Shown here: in pieces, positions 25,801-40,800 of the stretch
Layout: each line of letters starts with the position of its first letter
How positions within the stretch are numbered: the stretch's first letter is position 1
Origin: Chloranthus sessilifolius
Lineage: Eukaryota > Streptophyta > Magnoliopsida > Chloranthales > Chloranthaceae
Assembly (NCBI GenBank): GCA_021018995.1
Contig: CM037593.1
Location: 11,684,088 to 11,748,087, forward strand
Direction of reading: 5' to 3'
Length of the DNA: 64,000 nt
Program-made: the position numbers and the translations under genes
The notes under the pieces: generated by a model
The model's input: the letters and a program-made list of their open reading frames with translations, nothing else
The model's database searches: none
Told to the model about the DNA's origin: nothing

Positions 25801-28800
25801 ATAAAGTATTAAGAGATGCTAACACTTGTGCGACCACAAAGACAAATGCTCAGAAGCATAAAGATCGATCGTAGAGAATTAGATAAAAGAAATGTTACCC
25901 CGTGTAAACTGGCAGAGGCTGTGAAACGTCTCTCTTTCAACCAATTGATAATTGCTTTGGTTTCAGGTTGCCGTGCGTCCACGTCATTATTCATAGGAAA
26001 AAACTATGTGTGTTTCTCATGTCAGCTGATATTTTCTATTGATGCCTATTCTAGAAAAAATAAAGAAACAGAAATCTAGCAACAACAGAATATATATAAA
26101 AGGAAACATTGCATATGCTAAATAAGAAAATGAAGGTGCATAAATAAACACTCACTTGGTCAGGAAAATCTCGATTTAGGTCGACATTGTTTGCATTACC
26201 ACGTCTTCTAAGAGAAAATCCATCAGGATTCATCGTTGGAAGTATATGAAGGTGGACATCATTTATGATCCGGGTTGCCTATGGCGATTGAAACAAAATA
26301 AAACAAATTAATTATCTGCTGATCCAAGACAAACAGAAATTTATCAAATTGCACTAGAAGTATATCCAATATAAAAGCACAAAAACATATAAACACTAGG
26401 AGTCTAACTTAAAGCCCTACTTGGCAAATGGGGCCGGTAAATTTGGCTGATTGGAAAAAATTATAGGCAAATCCCAGAGAAAAGGAAAGAGCGAAGCATG
26501 ATCAGTTTCATGATAAGGGGATTTAAAAGCATGATCAGATTTTGATTTCACCTGGCACACTCTCAAAAAGTGATCCAAGAACTACATTTGGTGTAACCCC
26601 ATGATCATGTTCAGTTTTTCGGATGTGTCACGTGGAATTAAAATCTGTCTATCTGATGGTAGGCACATGATCTCCGGATCGGCTCTGACGAAGATTGGGA
26701 TTAAAACTGACCTCCATCTTCTGATTCAAAGAAGTCAACGTTTTTAAGCATGTGAAACTTGAGTTGAGTAGGAAGAATCTTGGTTTGTAAATAATATAGG
26801 TACCCTTCATTAAATAGGGTGAACAATTATAAGGAAGAGATCCCTAAAGCAGGCAGTCCATACAAACAACACACGGAAAAGATACACAACAAGAGCAGAA
26901 CACAGCATAATGGGTGAGAATTCAGAACTCCACAAGGGTCTTGAAGTTTCTTCCACAGAAAGTGCATCAAACTTCTCACTAGCCTCTTTTATATATGGTG
27001 GAAAGCATTATCTATTTTATTTACCAAGTTGAGAATGCCATCTGTACTTGACCCAAGTCTCCTCGGCCCACAGTTCTTCCCTTTGTCTACCAATGAAATT
27101 CCCTATGTCTCCTTAACCACTACCGAACACTGAAACTAAATAAAAATCCTCAAACTTTCCAAAAGTACTCTGGTTCATAGTCACAAAGTCCGGGTTCGGA
27201 ATAAATCGGACTGGAAAATATCCGGCAAAATTCAAGAAAAAACAGTCAAAGTTTGAAAAAACAAAAAGAAAAATCATAGAAATTTACAGACCATCAAAAA
27301 TAAAAATAAATAAATAAATAAAAATTCAGAACAATTCAGGAAATTCATGAACAATTAGTGAAATTCGAAATAATTCTTAAAATTTGCAACTTTTGAAAAG
27401 GTCGCAAACAAGTTTAAAATTATTCATTTTTTCAAAAAATGAAGAATTATTCGCAGTTTTTTCAATAAGTCGGAGAATTTGGTCACTATGCTCTGCGTTC
27501 CGCTTCCATTAAACTTTTACAATCAGACTAGAATAACAAAAAGGAGATATCCCCTTGTAATCTCCAAAGCCCTCTCCAGCACAAGAAATACTACCACTGG
27601 TGTGAGCTTTAAACATCCCAGTGTCAGTGACTTCCATCTTCCGAAGATTTCCTCCTTTCTGCTATTGATGATGTCATTGCAATCCTTCGTGAAATCATGA
27701 AAATTAATGCCAAAACTTCTGAATTTAGAGCACCAGTGTGGGTTTATTTTGGAAAATGGTAATGTCAACATATATAATGTTGTCCATTGCGTGGTTTTGT
27801 GAGCCAGATATCCTGCCTTTGATGAGGGAATTTTTCATGTAGATAGAATAATCATTTTTCATCAAGGTCTTCAACTTTGAACCCTGATCACCTTTTTCTC
27901 TTTGGGTGCCTCCACAGTTGCCTAGAAAAAAAATAAGCCCAGAGCATTTATTGATTTGGATGTTAGAGAAATAGAAACGTTTTAGTTTTTTAGGGCTCCA
28001 ATACATAGGTGTGTAGCTTCATCATAGTGCAAAAAGAAAATCCTTAATTTTTCATCATAATGGAGTCTATTTTCAGAAAAACCTTTTCTGAAGGTCAGTT
28101 GGGAGTGTCTAGAATATTAGTAGAAGATTTACTTCGTAAAGGTCAAGCTAGTACTTTTTTCCAAACTATCAGTTGTTCTACAAAGGAATCCCACTCCAGA
28201 AGTCCACATGCTGGGTGGGGTCAGCAAGATGACTGCATGCAGCGTTAGTCTGATTTTTCATATAGCTGTGATTATTTTTCAAGAATGTATTTGACTATCA
28301 ATTATTTTCTCTTTCACTGCGGTGGTGGTTACCCAGAGCGAACAAGCAGTCCAAAACATTAGGGGCCATTAATTTGGAATGGTTGGACTATACGGGATTT
28401 GGGAAGAGAGCACAAGTAAATTTTGAGGGTTCCGTCTATAGGGTGTGGTGTATGAGACTGGATTTGTGGCAGTCAAGGTCTGTATAAGCGATCAAATTGG
28501 CGCTATTGTACCTGTTCTAGTTCGGGCAGCGCTGCTGTTCAATCTAAGCAGGAGCAGGGTTCGACTGACGGAACGACGACCATTCAAAATACAAGGCGTG
28601 TGTGGAAGCAAGTAAGCGCAACAGCGAGGGGCGATAGCGAAGGCGTGGTTCATCCTCTAAGAGAGAGTAGATGCGAAGCGACGGTTCGGATCAAATATCT
28701 TCTCAAGACAGCCATTGAATGGGTGGGGTGGTAAGTGTGGAAGAAGAGACAAAGAGTAACCACACTTATTGCTTCACTAAAATTATTTCCATTGAAGTTA

Positions 28801-31800
28801 ATGTTTGAGTGGAATGCCATTTGCTAGGAATTCCAACCTAGAGTTTGCAAAAGTCTCTTATGCCACTACAATAAACTTTGCTGGCTCCCATAGCGAATGA
28901 ATGCAACTAGTAGACTCCTATAATTTCTTTCATCAAAAGCAAAAAAAAATTGGTTTCTCCATGCGAGCTGTATTTTTGGAGTGTTGGATACAATTCTCGC
29001 AAATGAGGTTAAGGCCCGACTAAGCGTATTTGCAGACAAAATTTTGTCCAGAGAGGCAGATGCTCTAAATGAGCTAAGATGATCGACAAGATCTCTTGCT
29101 TTACAGAAGGTGGCGGAATTTTTTTTTTTTAAATGCCTAGTATCAAGATTCAGTTCCTTAAACTTGGCACTTCTCACATTCATAAGAGAGGCAAAATGGA
29201 TTGGTCAGGGTCTCAGAATGTCACAACGAGGGGAATTGATCAGCATATTTCTTGTTATCTGGCATTGGTCCATGACATCTTTCTGCGGCTCACATTCATC
29301 TCTTCTGAAGTAACTAGTTGGTGGCAAGAAATAGCAGCAAGCTTAGCTCAAATGTTGGATGTATAAGTTCTGGTATCTACCAAAAGCATGCCTATCAATT
29401 CCAGATGAAACTTTTTGTTCTCTATGGTCTATGCCAATGTTATCTGGCTTGCTCAGTTCAGATTCGTGTTTGTGGTTCCCCATTACCGTGCGAACCCAGT
29501 TTGCTAGGGGTATGATGAGTTTTGAGTTTACCTATTAGTGGTTCTTCCAGGTATTATCCTTTATAATTTATCCCAAAAGCAACTCCAGCAGATTAGGTAA
29601 CGAGGTGGGTTTCATTTCCTTTGGTTGGAGGTTTGAGTCCTCTTCTTTTTTTCTGTTCTTTTTTTGTCAATGTGTATAACAAAAAAAAAAAAAATTGTTA
29701 AATGTCCAGTTCACCCTCTAGCAGCAAAACAGGGTGAAACGAACCACGAACCGGTTTGCGCCAAACCGGTCCACTAGGAGCGAATCAGGTAACCCAGGTC
29801 CATGCAGCATATACTTTCTCCTTTAAATATTCTCATGCTTATCTCATCAATAGCTAGAACCCCCAAGTAATTAGCAAACCCATATGCCAGTTTAAGACTT
29901 TGAACAATAATGACAATCATTTGTAATACTACTTTTTCTCTAGCAAAAAATAATGGCAACCATTCATCTTTTTATCATTAATGAAATTACATCTTTTTAC
30001 GGATCAAAAAGAAAAATTAAATAAATATTGTCAACTATTCACTACATAATTTTTGCCCCTAAAAATAGAGAAGGAATCACATAAAAAAATACTCCACATA
30101 AAGATTCAACTATCCTACTAACTGGAAGAACATTTAAATAACATGCATCAGCCCTGGATATATATACCTACGGGATACAGAAATTCCAAAAAATATAATG
30201 TAAAAAAGTTTTGTTAAGTATGGCATAGCAGCAAGTCGAAGACCTGTCTATACATATAAAAAGACAAAGTTCAATACCAGTGGATCTTTCATATAATTAT
30301 CGCATAACCAATTTGCAAGGAGTAAGAGTAGTTCACGGCCAACAGGTTCATCTCCATGCATGTTTGCAATGAACTGCATAAAATTGCAGCAAATTAAAAT
30401 CTATTAAAGCCAACAATACGCATGAGTTCTGCACACAAAAAAAGAGGAACCAGAATACATCAATGATTAAAATGCAGGGGCAAGATTCTTTTCTAAATGT
30501 TCTCAGTAGTAGTCTCAGATCCTAGACAAACAATTACCTGAGAACTTTCAGAAATAGACTCCCAACCATAGTTCTTGAATTTGGCGAGTGAACTAGTAGC
30601 TTGGCCAAGTTGCTCCACTCAATGAGATTTCAAGTCGAATACGAGTTGAATTGAGATTTGGCTAGGATTATGCAACCAGGGTTCGTAAACTACCCTTATA
30701 TATACATATATTTGTTAGATAAGGTTTTAGAAACCTTAACTTTTAATAAGTATTAAACTACCCCATTTTACCCACATATCTTTCCCTCTTTTTTCTTGTA
30801 TGTATGTTTTTCCTAATTTTTTGCTTTTAAAAACTATGTTTTATTGTTATAAAATATATAGTTTTAAAAATGTTTCCTAAATTACCGAGTCAGAGTCAAG
30901 TTTATTCGACTCTTCAAGTAAAAACACATGAATTTGTTCATAAATAAGACCAACTGAGAACAAAGTAGCAGCAATTTATAATAGAACACGAAGATATCCT
31001 AGATTATAACATTACAAGATAATGCATATGATTAGATCAGGATGCGTTTAGCCTATAGAGAATAGCAGAACACGTAGCTGAAATCCTATATACATTTGGG
31101 AGGCGAATTCAATCAGCTAAAATTCCCCTAGATGTTGCTATGTAGAAGCTTTGTTGGAAAATTCCTACAAGAGTTTAAAAGATCCTTTCATTTGGGTGGC
31201 TGAAGAAATGTGACAGCAAAAAGTAACTACTGAAAGCAGATATTTATTTGCAAAGTGAATTCAGTTGACCCAAAATTCCAAAAAATTTCAATGTAAGAAA
31301 GTTTTGATGGAATTGGCCATAGATCTAGCACAAAAACCTCTCATTGAGTGGCAGACAAATATTTATTGAGTAAATATTATATTAAATAAAAAAGTGTTTT
31401 TTTTTTAATGTTTAACAGTGGGATCTTATGTCCTAAAATAGTTTTAAAACTGAGTTTTTCATTAATTCCTTGACTTGGCCAGTTCTTAAAAAATCTGGCC
31501 GCATTGGACTTGATCAGCATTGCATGAATATATGTACCAAACAATGATGGGTTTTTACATGACAAGTTATTACTTTCGCACTGCGGGATTGCATGTACCT
31601 GCAAATCTATCAAGCAACAAAGAAAGAATCTTAGAGCCATAAACAGAAAGTGTAATCTCCAGCCAAAGCAAATGGGAGCACAGGAATATTTGCCAGTCAT
31701 CCATTTGAAGGAATCAAATAAACTACCAAATGGAGTTTCTCCATGAATAATAAGTGCAACCTCAAGATGAAGTGATTGGTCCATTGGAGCAAGGCAGATA

Positions 31801-34800
31801 TGTCATTCATCTATTTGAAGGAATCAACTAGAAAATTGATTTCTCTATGAAATGTAACTGAAAAATTATAATGATAAACACACTGCTTATATTTTGACTG
31901 ACTATATCAGGCTCCACCATAGGCTACATGATGCAGGACAAAATCGCATACTTGGATCATCCATTTGGAGCAATTCAATCCGTCCACATGCCATGCCTAT
32001 GTGGTACACATTTAGTGTTTTGGGGTTTTCTCCATTAGTGATTACCTACTCTTATTAATAGTTAGTATTGGGAGTTGAAAGGCATTTGGAGAATTGCACA
32101 AGCCACTTAGGAAATAGTTTAGTTTTGATTATCTACTTAATGGTTATAAGTTTATTTCTATATACTGGGCATCTAGAGAATGTGTAAGAAAAAGAAAATC
32201 TGAATAATTTTATGTTGAGAGCTTGAAGCCTCCATTTTGAGTGAGTGATTCCTCTAATTAGGTCAGTGATTCCTAACCTAGGTGAGCGAGTACCTAGTTT
32301 TGGTGTGAGCGATTCCGCCCGGTGTGAGTGATTCCACCACCCTAATTATTTTTATAGCCCATGAAACATCAAGTAGAATCAAAGCAGGTTCGTGTAATGG
32401 CAGTACAAGGGATGGAAGTTGATCTTAAAGAGGACCTTTGGGATCTCTACTATGGACCTCCGATATATGACCTATATGTTGATGAAGAAGATGATGCAAT
32501 TGATGGTTCGATTATAGAGAGTTTCAATTGGGTCAAATGTTGTCAAAGAAGTCTTGGAGGTTGAGAGGGGTATCTGTAGCCAGTGTGAACTTCAAGAAAA
32601 TGAAAATCTGATTAGAGGAAGTCCCTGGTGTATGTTGCAACGGTTTGGCAATTTTGCTAGTTCTAGTGAACCCGGGCACACAAAGGGTGCCGGAGCACTA
32701 TCTATGTTTGCTTTTGTGAACCGAGACATTAGCTGAGAAAAGCTTCAGTGAAGGGGAAAACGTGGACAATCACCAGCGACGGTTGCAACGAAACCTCGGT
32801 CCTTGGTAAATGCATCTTTTAGCAGGGATGGACCTGATGTACATTATGGGGGTTTAACTAGATCTGAACAAAAGAAAGTGACAGGGAAGAAGAAAAAAGA
32901 AGAATATTTGAATTTTATGTTTAAAGGTTGAAGCCTCCATTATAGAGTGAGCGAGTCCTCTTTGTTAGGTGAGTGATTCCCTAGTATTGGCGTGACCAAT
33001 TCCGCCCGGTGTGAGTGATTCCACCACCCTAATTGTTTTTATAGCCCGTACTATATCACTACATCTTTAGTGTACTGCCGAACGAGTGGTGTCCTATGGA
33101 CCCAAACGATGTCACATGCATAGTTTGACAAACTTGGAACAATAGCTACATGAAATTCTATGTTTGTTCGCTACAGCTGGTCTCTTGAACTTATCTAAGT
33201 TGATAACATCCTATAAATTAGACATTAAATAATAACAATAATAATAAGGGAGCTACAACTTGCACATGAGATTTGTATCGTGGGACATGGTTAACAAGAA
33301 AAACTTTGTTATATTTGGGATCCGTGTCACAAGAAACACCATCTAATCCGTCTGATTTGGAAGACCATGATGTAGAGATCTTTGAGGTAAAATATTGGCA
33401 CAAAGCATGATCTCTATCATCTGATTTGTTAAAGTCAACCACTGAAGTAGATGATGGCCTTTGACTGTATTGAATCAGATGAAGGGACTGAGTTTCATGC
33501 TAATTTTTTTCAGCAAAGATCTTTAAATCATGCCCTTCAAATCAGACGGCTTAGAAGAATTTTCCACATGGCACATATCCAAAAATAACAGTCTTTCTTT
33601 TTAACCATGTGCCACGGTACAAATCTCGTGTTCATGTTTCAACTCCCTAATAATAGTATCCTATCCATAGGAGATATTTAGACTTTGGCTGAATATGTGC
33701 ATGCCAACACTCCATCCCATCCATGATAATTCTATCCATGCCACCGCGCCATCCTTCATGGGACTCCATCAGTGCAAGTAAACTAACCGTCATATGTCAA
33801 CAAAAAGATATTAGGAAGGAACATGGAAGCTCGCGCATTTACATACATGAACAATTAGGTTAGATTAAGGAGCACTGGCAACTAAGTTTGCGAAAACAAT
33901 GGTTTGCACAATTGGATTCTTTGTTCTCCAAAGAAGCAATGCCTAGCAATATAAAAGCCTAGACAGTTGTGAAATATATAAATTCAATCATAAGTAAATG
34001 AAATAGGAAAAACTTTCTAGCTTATTGCTCCCTCACAAATAAAGCAAAGTCGCAGTTTCTCTCAAGTTAAATATGCAGTTAAAAAACTTTATTTTTCATT
34101 ATTATGTGTTCTTTGCAACATTTTTTCAGGAAAGGGCAATTCTTCTGCAGAAAACCTATTAACTGAGGTTCATAGTGCTTTAATTATAGCAGAGGAAGAG
34201 TAAAAACTCATGGATGTATGTAAATATAGTGAACTATTGATCCATTGTAACTGTAGAGAGTTTTGTTAAGAAATTGAAAGAATTTCTAAGAAAAAAATTG
34301 GATCATTTATAGTTTGATTCTAATTTACATGAGATCCGGGCTTTATTTCAAGGTAATTCCTACCTTGATGCAATCTCAAAGATACCATTTGCAGAGGAAG
34401 GAGTGAGCAAGGAATCTTCCTAGTAAAGATAACACATTTATAAACATTGTGACAAAATACGGCATTTTTTTCCACAACGTACTAATCACATATAATACCC
34501 GTATTTCTGACTAAAACTCATATGTTGTATAATACACGTATTTCAGGTATTAAACGCATTTATCGTGTATGAAACGGTTTTTTCCGTATTTACCGTATTT
34601 GTTAAAGAGCTGTTTTTAAACTTAAAATAATAATAATATATCTCTTTCTTCCCGATTTTTTCTGTTTTTTCCGTCTTCCGTATTTTACAGTTCTTTTAGG
34701 CTTTTAGCTTTCAATTTTTTCCTGTATTTTGCCCATTTTTCCTGTATTTCTCGCTCACCGTATTAAATCCGTATTTGTATTTTGTCACTTTGGTTATAAA

Positions 34801-37800
34801 CATACACGCATCCTTTCTTGTGATTTCCAAAACAATCCACCTAGTAATTACGATTTCAAGAGTGCAGATTAGAGAGAAGTGCACCACTGTGATCAAATAA
34901 GATAACATGGTTATGAACAGTTCTTTCACCTTGAATGAGGGTTCAACTTCTTCCTGCCCTGGCTGGTCAGAAATTTCAATCACCCACTATAGGCAACAAA
35001 CCAGAAACCGTCATGTCAGAATAACACATGACAAGAAGTTAGGAATACAATCCATTAGTTGGAGCACAGAAGATAAATATAGATAGGCTATAATTGTTAC
35101 CAGTGGATTTCTTTTCACGCTATTTCCAATACTGATTGTTGATTCCAATAATCCCTCAAAGAGAGAAACAAAATATAAGTCAGCATAGTTACTTTGGCGG
35201 GCCAAATGGAAAGACCAAATGATGTGTTAGACAATCATCTTAGATGATTTACAAGGTGAAGAACATGTAGGTAGCTCCCAAAAGGCAGATCCATATACCA
35301 CATATCCATTCAAGAAGTAACCAATAATTTCTAAATGTTCAAATCCCACTGATATTGTTCATGCAATCTCTATAATATAGTTGTCGCACATCTCTCACCT
35401 TCCATACCAAGAATACCCAAATATTGAGGTTGAGTTTGAAAACTTTCCAGTTTTACTGAAAAACAATCATAACTTCACACAGATTACGAGATTTAGGCTC
35501 CTATAGTAGATGGTGAGAGAACTGCAATAACTATAATTATCATAACTGCATATAGAAATTCCATTCCAGATAGAAAATATTAATTTTTCCAAACTCTAGC
35601 AACAGCCCATTTCATAGGAAGAGTCAATATAACACCGGCCTCAACCTTTCCTTAATAATCACCTGTATATTCTAGAAATATTACTACATCTTCGACCAAA
35701 TTCCTTTACAGCTTCCTCAAGTTCAGAATTACTCATGTACCCACGAGCTTCATCGCTGCAATCCAATTAAACTAATTAGGCAATATCCACAAACTATTAC
35801 AAGCAATGCTTTGTAAACCGAAACAAGAAGAGTTGGTATTAGGTGAACGAGCCAAACAGTGAGTGGGTCAATCTGACCCTGCTAGAAAGGTCAAAACTTC
35901 ACTTTTTTCACTAATTTTGTGCCATAATATCAAAGCATCTCCCGAAGTTTGACCGATTTGGCAGAGTGATATTGACCTGTACACCACCATCAGTGCACAG
36001 CTCATGCAGATAATACCAAATCCAAAACGAAAGGGCAGATAACAGAATAGAATCCAACACAAATACTTCCAATGCATACACTCTCTGAGATCGTTCCTCA
36101 AACAGAAGACGGGTGAAGAAGCCATGATTATAATCATTAGTTCCTGTTGAATATCAAAAGTACCCAAACAAGTAGCATTAGAGATTTACTACTAAACCCT
36201 TTATCTGATTAATATAATTGCCTAGTTAGTAGTTACTTCTGCCTTCTTGTAAGAGCAAGGAAGGAGAAAATGGTATGAGTCCACAAATAATTAGCAAAAA
36301 TAATGTAAAACCACAATATACTATAGAACCTACCCTTACTCCTTAGAACAATGCCTCTTTGATAAGAACCCTCCTTATAAATCCCCTATTTGAGAAGAGC
36401 TACCATGGAAAAAAAAAATCGCTTTAAGGAGACTACATCTTTACAGGTCTCCACATGATCTTCAATAGGCCAACTCATACTTACCCTGTTACTCTCATTT
36501 ATGGTCCTTCTACAGTTTATAAAATTGTCCGGTATAATAAAATTGTTCTGAAAGTTCGAGCCCACCTTATCCATAAAAATAAAATAATAATAATAATAAA
36601 ATAAAATATAAATAAATAAATGTTCTGAATCATCCATAAAAATAAAATAAAATATAAATAAATAAATGTTCTGAATCATATCTACTATAGTACCTAGACA
36701 TTAGACATTCCAAAATTGGTGTTGTACTTGTGTTTGACAGCTGCCATTTCAATATTTAAGTGTAAAATCATCAGTACAGATGGAATTCAAGATGAGTTAT
36801 TCCGGTGAGTTAGTCTTGTTACTCAAAAGTCATATTGTATTTTTTTTTAACAATTAAAATTTATTACAGAAAGAAACTGGCAACTTACTTCCACACTTAG
36901 TACAAAAGACAGCAAAAACGAATTGGTAATATAAAGCTCTCCCACTTTATTAATAATAATTAAAGCTCTAACACCTGAGAGCCAAACAAACATAAATCTC
37001 ACAAGAGGGGACATGCTAAGGGAAAGAGACGATTCGGACAATGCTTGCACATGATAACCTTTTGTTGGGTAGAGCATCCGCGCTCAGAGATTAAGTAATT
37101 GGGTAGCAAATGCAGCTAAGTAAAGGTGGGGCAATCCTGTCCATAGAGCTCCAACCTCTGTATTGATTGTGCTAAATTCACCCACAAAACCAAAAATACA
37201 TCGTATCACCCGAGTCAAACAAAGACAATAAATGTGTTGGTTTGAGTCATTTTATACATACATATGTAGCCCATCTTGGACATGGAATGCTTTTAAAATA
37301 GAAATTGCAACAAAAATCAGTCTTTTCCTCATTTTTTATCCTCTTTAGACGAAGAAACTGCGTAATCTTGTTTTTGATCACTGTTTCATAAATTGAGTGA
37401 TGGCCAAAATAAAATTTGGATCCAAGGTTTTGGCAAGATCAATGTGGAAGACAACTTTTTTGTTTTGTTTGTTTGTACTTTTTTTTTTTTTTTTGTGGTG
37501 CTTAATTCTGAAATGCTAAATTTGGAATTTTAGTAGTAATTAGAAATTTATAATTTGTTATAATTTAGTCTAGTACAAGGTTTTAATAGGAGTTTGAGAT
37601 ATCAAAGTCATCTTAATAAGAAACCAATTTTCAACAATAAGGAAACTAATTGCTGGTCTCCCTTTTCTATACAGGATACTTGTATGATATGCATCATTTG
37701 CGGATTTATTAATGGAATTATATTTCTTTAGTAGAGCATGGTTTCTATTTCTAAAAATGATGCCGGACTTGGCCTGTAATGGTTTTCACAAGCCAGTAAA

Positions 37801-40800
37801 ACCCAGTACCTGTACATGCTAGCTGGTACAAACCCTTTATGAAGCTTAAAATATCATGCACTGGTGGTACATTGGCATTTTGTACCAGAACGATACTTAC
37901 AGAACGTCTTTTTCTTGTGTACCGAGTAATATTTTAAATCTGGTCCTTGGAATATCGCAGGGAAAGAGTTTAAAGGCTTCTCGAGATCGGTATTTAGGGA
38001 GTAGACCGCCACAGGAAATCGTCATCAGACAATTACGGAAGCTCAGGGTTCCCAGGGAAATGAATCTGGTGGTAGGCCCTCTGCGAAGGATAGACTTCGA
38101 TCGAAAGAAAGGTTTGGTGATAAAGATGTATTGATCGAACGGAGTTTTTCTTTTAACTCCTTTGGGCGTCACCCCCTTGTTAGCATTCTGGGGTGTCTTT
38201 CAGGGATGTTGTAGTTAGGGGACCCACGCTTGCCTCAGATGCGGTGCATCCCAAGCAGGACGATGGAGGTCAGGGCAGGAGAACGCATATTCTAGGTAAC
38301 TTTGTTGGTCGTGATTTGAATGTTAAAATAAATGCTTCCTTTGATGTTTGGGGCTTTTCTTATGCTAATGATGCTGAAATATTCTCTAAATCTCAGATTG
38401 TTGCAAATATCCCATAAACATCCCTCTTAGGGGGGAATCCTTATTTCGATCGATCGAAATCGCGCGATAATGAACTTTTTTTTTGAGTTCGAACTTATGT
38501 TTTAGGGGTAAATTTGTCTTTTTATGTTTTATTTTCGTTTTAAGTTTTTATTTTAGGACCTCCTATATAAGGTCATTAGGAAAAACAATGTAATTAGTTA
38601 TTGATTATGAATTAAAAGAGTTTTTGATTGTATGTTTGAGATGAAGCTCTATGAAGAGTGAATCTTCTTCCCGAGAAGGGTTTGGTGTGAAGCCCATAAC
38701 ATCTATCTTCTATCTATTTCTTTATTTTTATTTTCTTTCTTTGCTTCTAAATATTTTTATAAACCCGAAATCATAAACTCTAGCTTTTCCCTAATCCATT
38801 GAACCGATCCGATTCAATAACCCTAGATCTCACCTGAGCCATTAAACCAGTCCACATCAAATACCCAAAGAAAACCAGTGATCCCGTCATTGGATTGTGA
38901 GCGCCCTAATCTAGAAAACCTAGAGTTCTACCTCTAGGACCAATCTGCACCACAACTCTAACGGATCTAGCGCAAAGACTGGACCCTTTCCTGAACCCGG
39001 ACGTGATCTTTCGTATGAAAAACGATGGAACCCTAAGGTAACCGCATTATTTTTAGGTTTATTGTTCAAGTTAATTTAAATCAATTTCGGCAAGTAATTA
39101 ATTCATCGCTTTCACGTAGTTTAGGGTTTTGTCCTGCGTCACCGGCTCCGGGGAGAAGACATGTAGACAGTCTTGTGGGTGGCGGCAAAGATGCGATGGA
39201 GAATGTGATCCCAGTTGGGGGGTTGAACGCAACAACTAGGGCGCAACTGTTGGAGCTCGGATTTGCCTGCGCAGGCAGCCACGACTGAACTCACGACCTT
39301 CTCTTCGTCTTGGGGGTGCCATATTAGTGAGAGCAAGGTAGTTAAGGCGGTGTAGCGAGGTCATAGCGAAGAGGCTCGCTACGCCATAGCGAGACTATTT
39401 ATTAATTTTTAAAAATGTATTATATCTTTTAATTAGTAGTATTTTTCTTTTTTACTTTTTATTTGTTTATATTTTCTATATAGGAAGGAAAAAAATATAT
39501 AGGAGAAAAAAAAATTCAACTACTGAAGCATCATACTTTGATTTTGATGTTGAGGATTTCATGTTCTAGAATATCAATAAATACAAATCAAATATGAAAC
39601 ATCAACAAATTTGTCACATGATAAGTATTAAAAATATATATAAACAAATATTAAATATTAAATACGCATACCGTAGTGTCGCCAACGCTAACGTTTCATC
39701 AACCGGTAACACGCTGAGGTTTCGTGACGAGAGAGAGAGTTGAGGATTTTGTAACTTATAAGTTGGGCTTTTGTAACTTGTACGTTAACTTTTGTAACTT
39801 ATATATTATAAAAATAACTTATAAGCATTATAAGATATAACAATGTCATACTTATAACTTATCTATTTTATAAGTACTATACGTTATTATCCAAAAAATC
39901 AAATAGCGTTCATAGCAACGCCATAGTGCTATTTTGCCATGGCGACGCTATAGCGTCGCTATTTAGTCATTATGGCTATTCGGTTGTATATGGCGTTTCC
40001 CATCGCCATTTTCCATAGCAAGGCTATAGCGTTGCCTTGACTACCATAAGTGAGAGAGAACTGAAGTTTTACTCTGTTGAGGGAGTTGTTGAGGACTGGG
40101 TGGAAACGGGGAGGAGAAACTGGTGGCAGAAGGGGTCCCGATGGCCGAGGGGGAGTGGGTGGTGGCGGGAGGTTCCTTAGAGGATCTCTCGTTGTCTGTA
40201 GATCGGACGACTGAGATGAGAAGCACGATTGATGACGCGGGTTTGAGTTTTAATTCATATTTATATTTGAATTCAAATTTTGTAACCGAGATGGAGTCGG
40301 AACAAATTCGAAATGGTGCTTTTGTTATGTTGTGTGACTAGGGTGGATGGTGGGGGAGTGTAAATGTGTCACCTCAGATACAAGTGGCATTAGATGTGAC
40401 ACTGGCAAGGCTTTTCACAAGAGGCTGGGATTGGCCTGCAATTTTGGAAGGATGATTCAGGGACTTGAACAATGATGACGACTTTGTGGAGAGGGGGGAC
40501 GCCACATGGCACCAATTTAACGGATGAGGTGATAGCTACTGACAGGCCAATATAGGCTGTCGTCGAAGACAAGTTATGTGAGATCCCAATGATCTTAAGT
40601 GGTCCAGTTACTCAGGCATCAATGCCAATGTCCTGATGTGCACGAATCTCCATGGCATAGAGCTGGTGGGTAACTCAATGGTGGAGGAATCCAGGGTTAG
40701 TATTCCAGACTCAACTAACTTTAACAATCCTTCTTGCAAACAAGCCTTATGCCCTCCCGTGAACGCAGGGATGAGTACAAGTTCCGACCTCGCTTCTTCC

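Larger units (their letters stand above)
35756..37959. other. SOL1 intron 2, 3' part
   Basis: Mostly AT-rich. 36549-36675 holds an AT-rich unit of about 50 bp repeated twice (ataaataaatgttctgaatc). 36840-37090 begins with a poly(T) run and may be a short L1 3' end on the minus strand. 37780-37930 has palindromic gtacc-type motifs. No exon found. Confidence 0.45.

Noticed and set aside
35868-36167. Open frame with hydrophobic N terminus on the minus strand as SOL1 exon 1
   Set aside because: It lacks the ARGG motif and a donor in the required phase; 46447-46543 fits both.
36847-37077. 76-codon open frame
   Set aside because: No similarity; adjoins a poly(T) run and looks like a chance frame in a LINE tail or intron.
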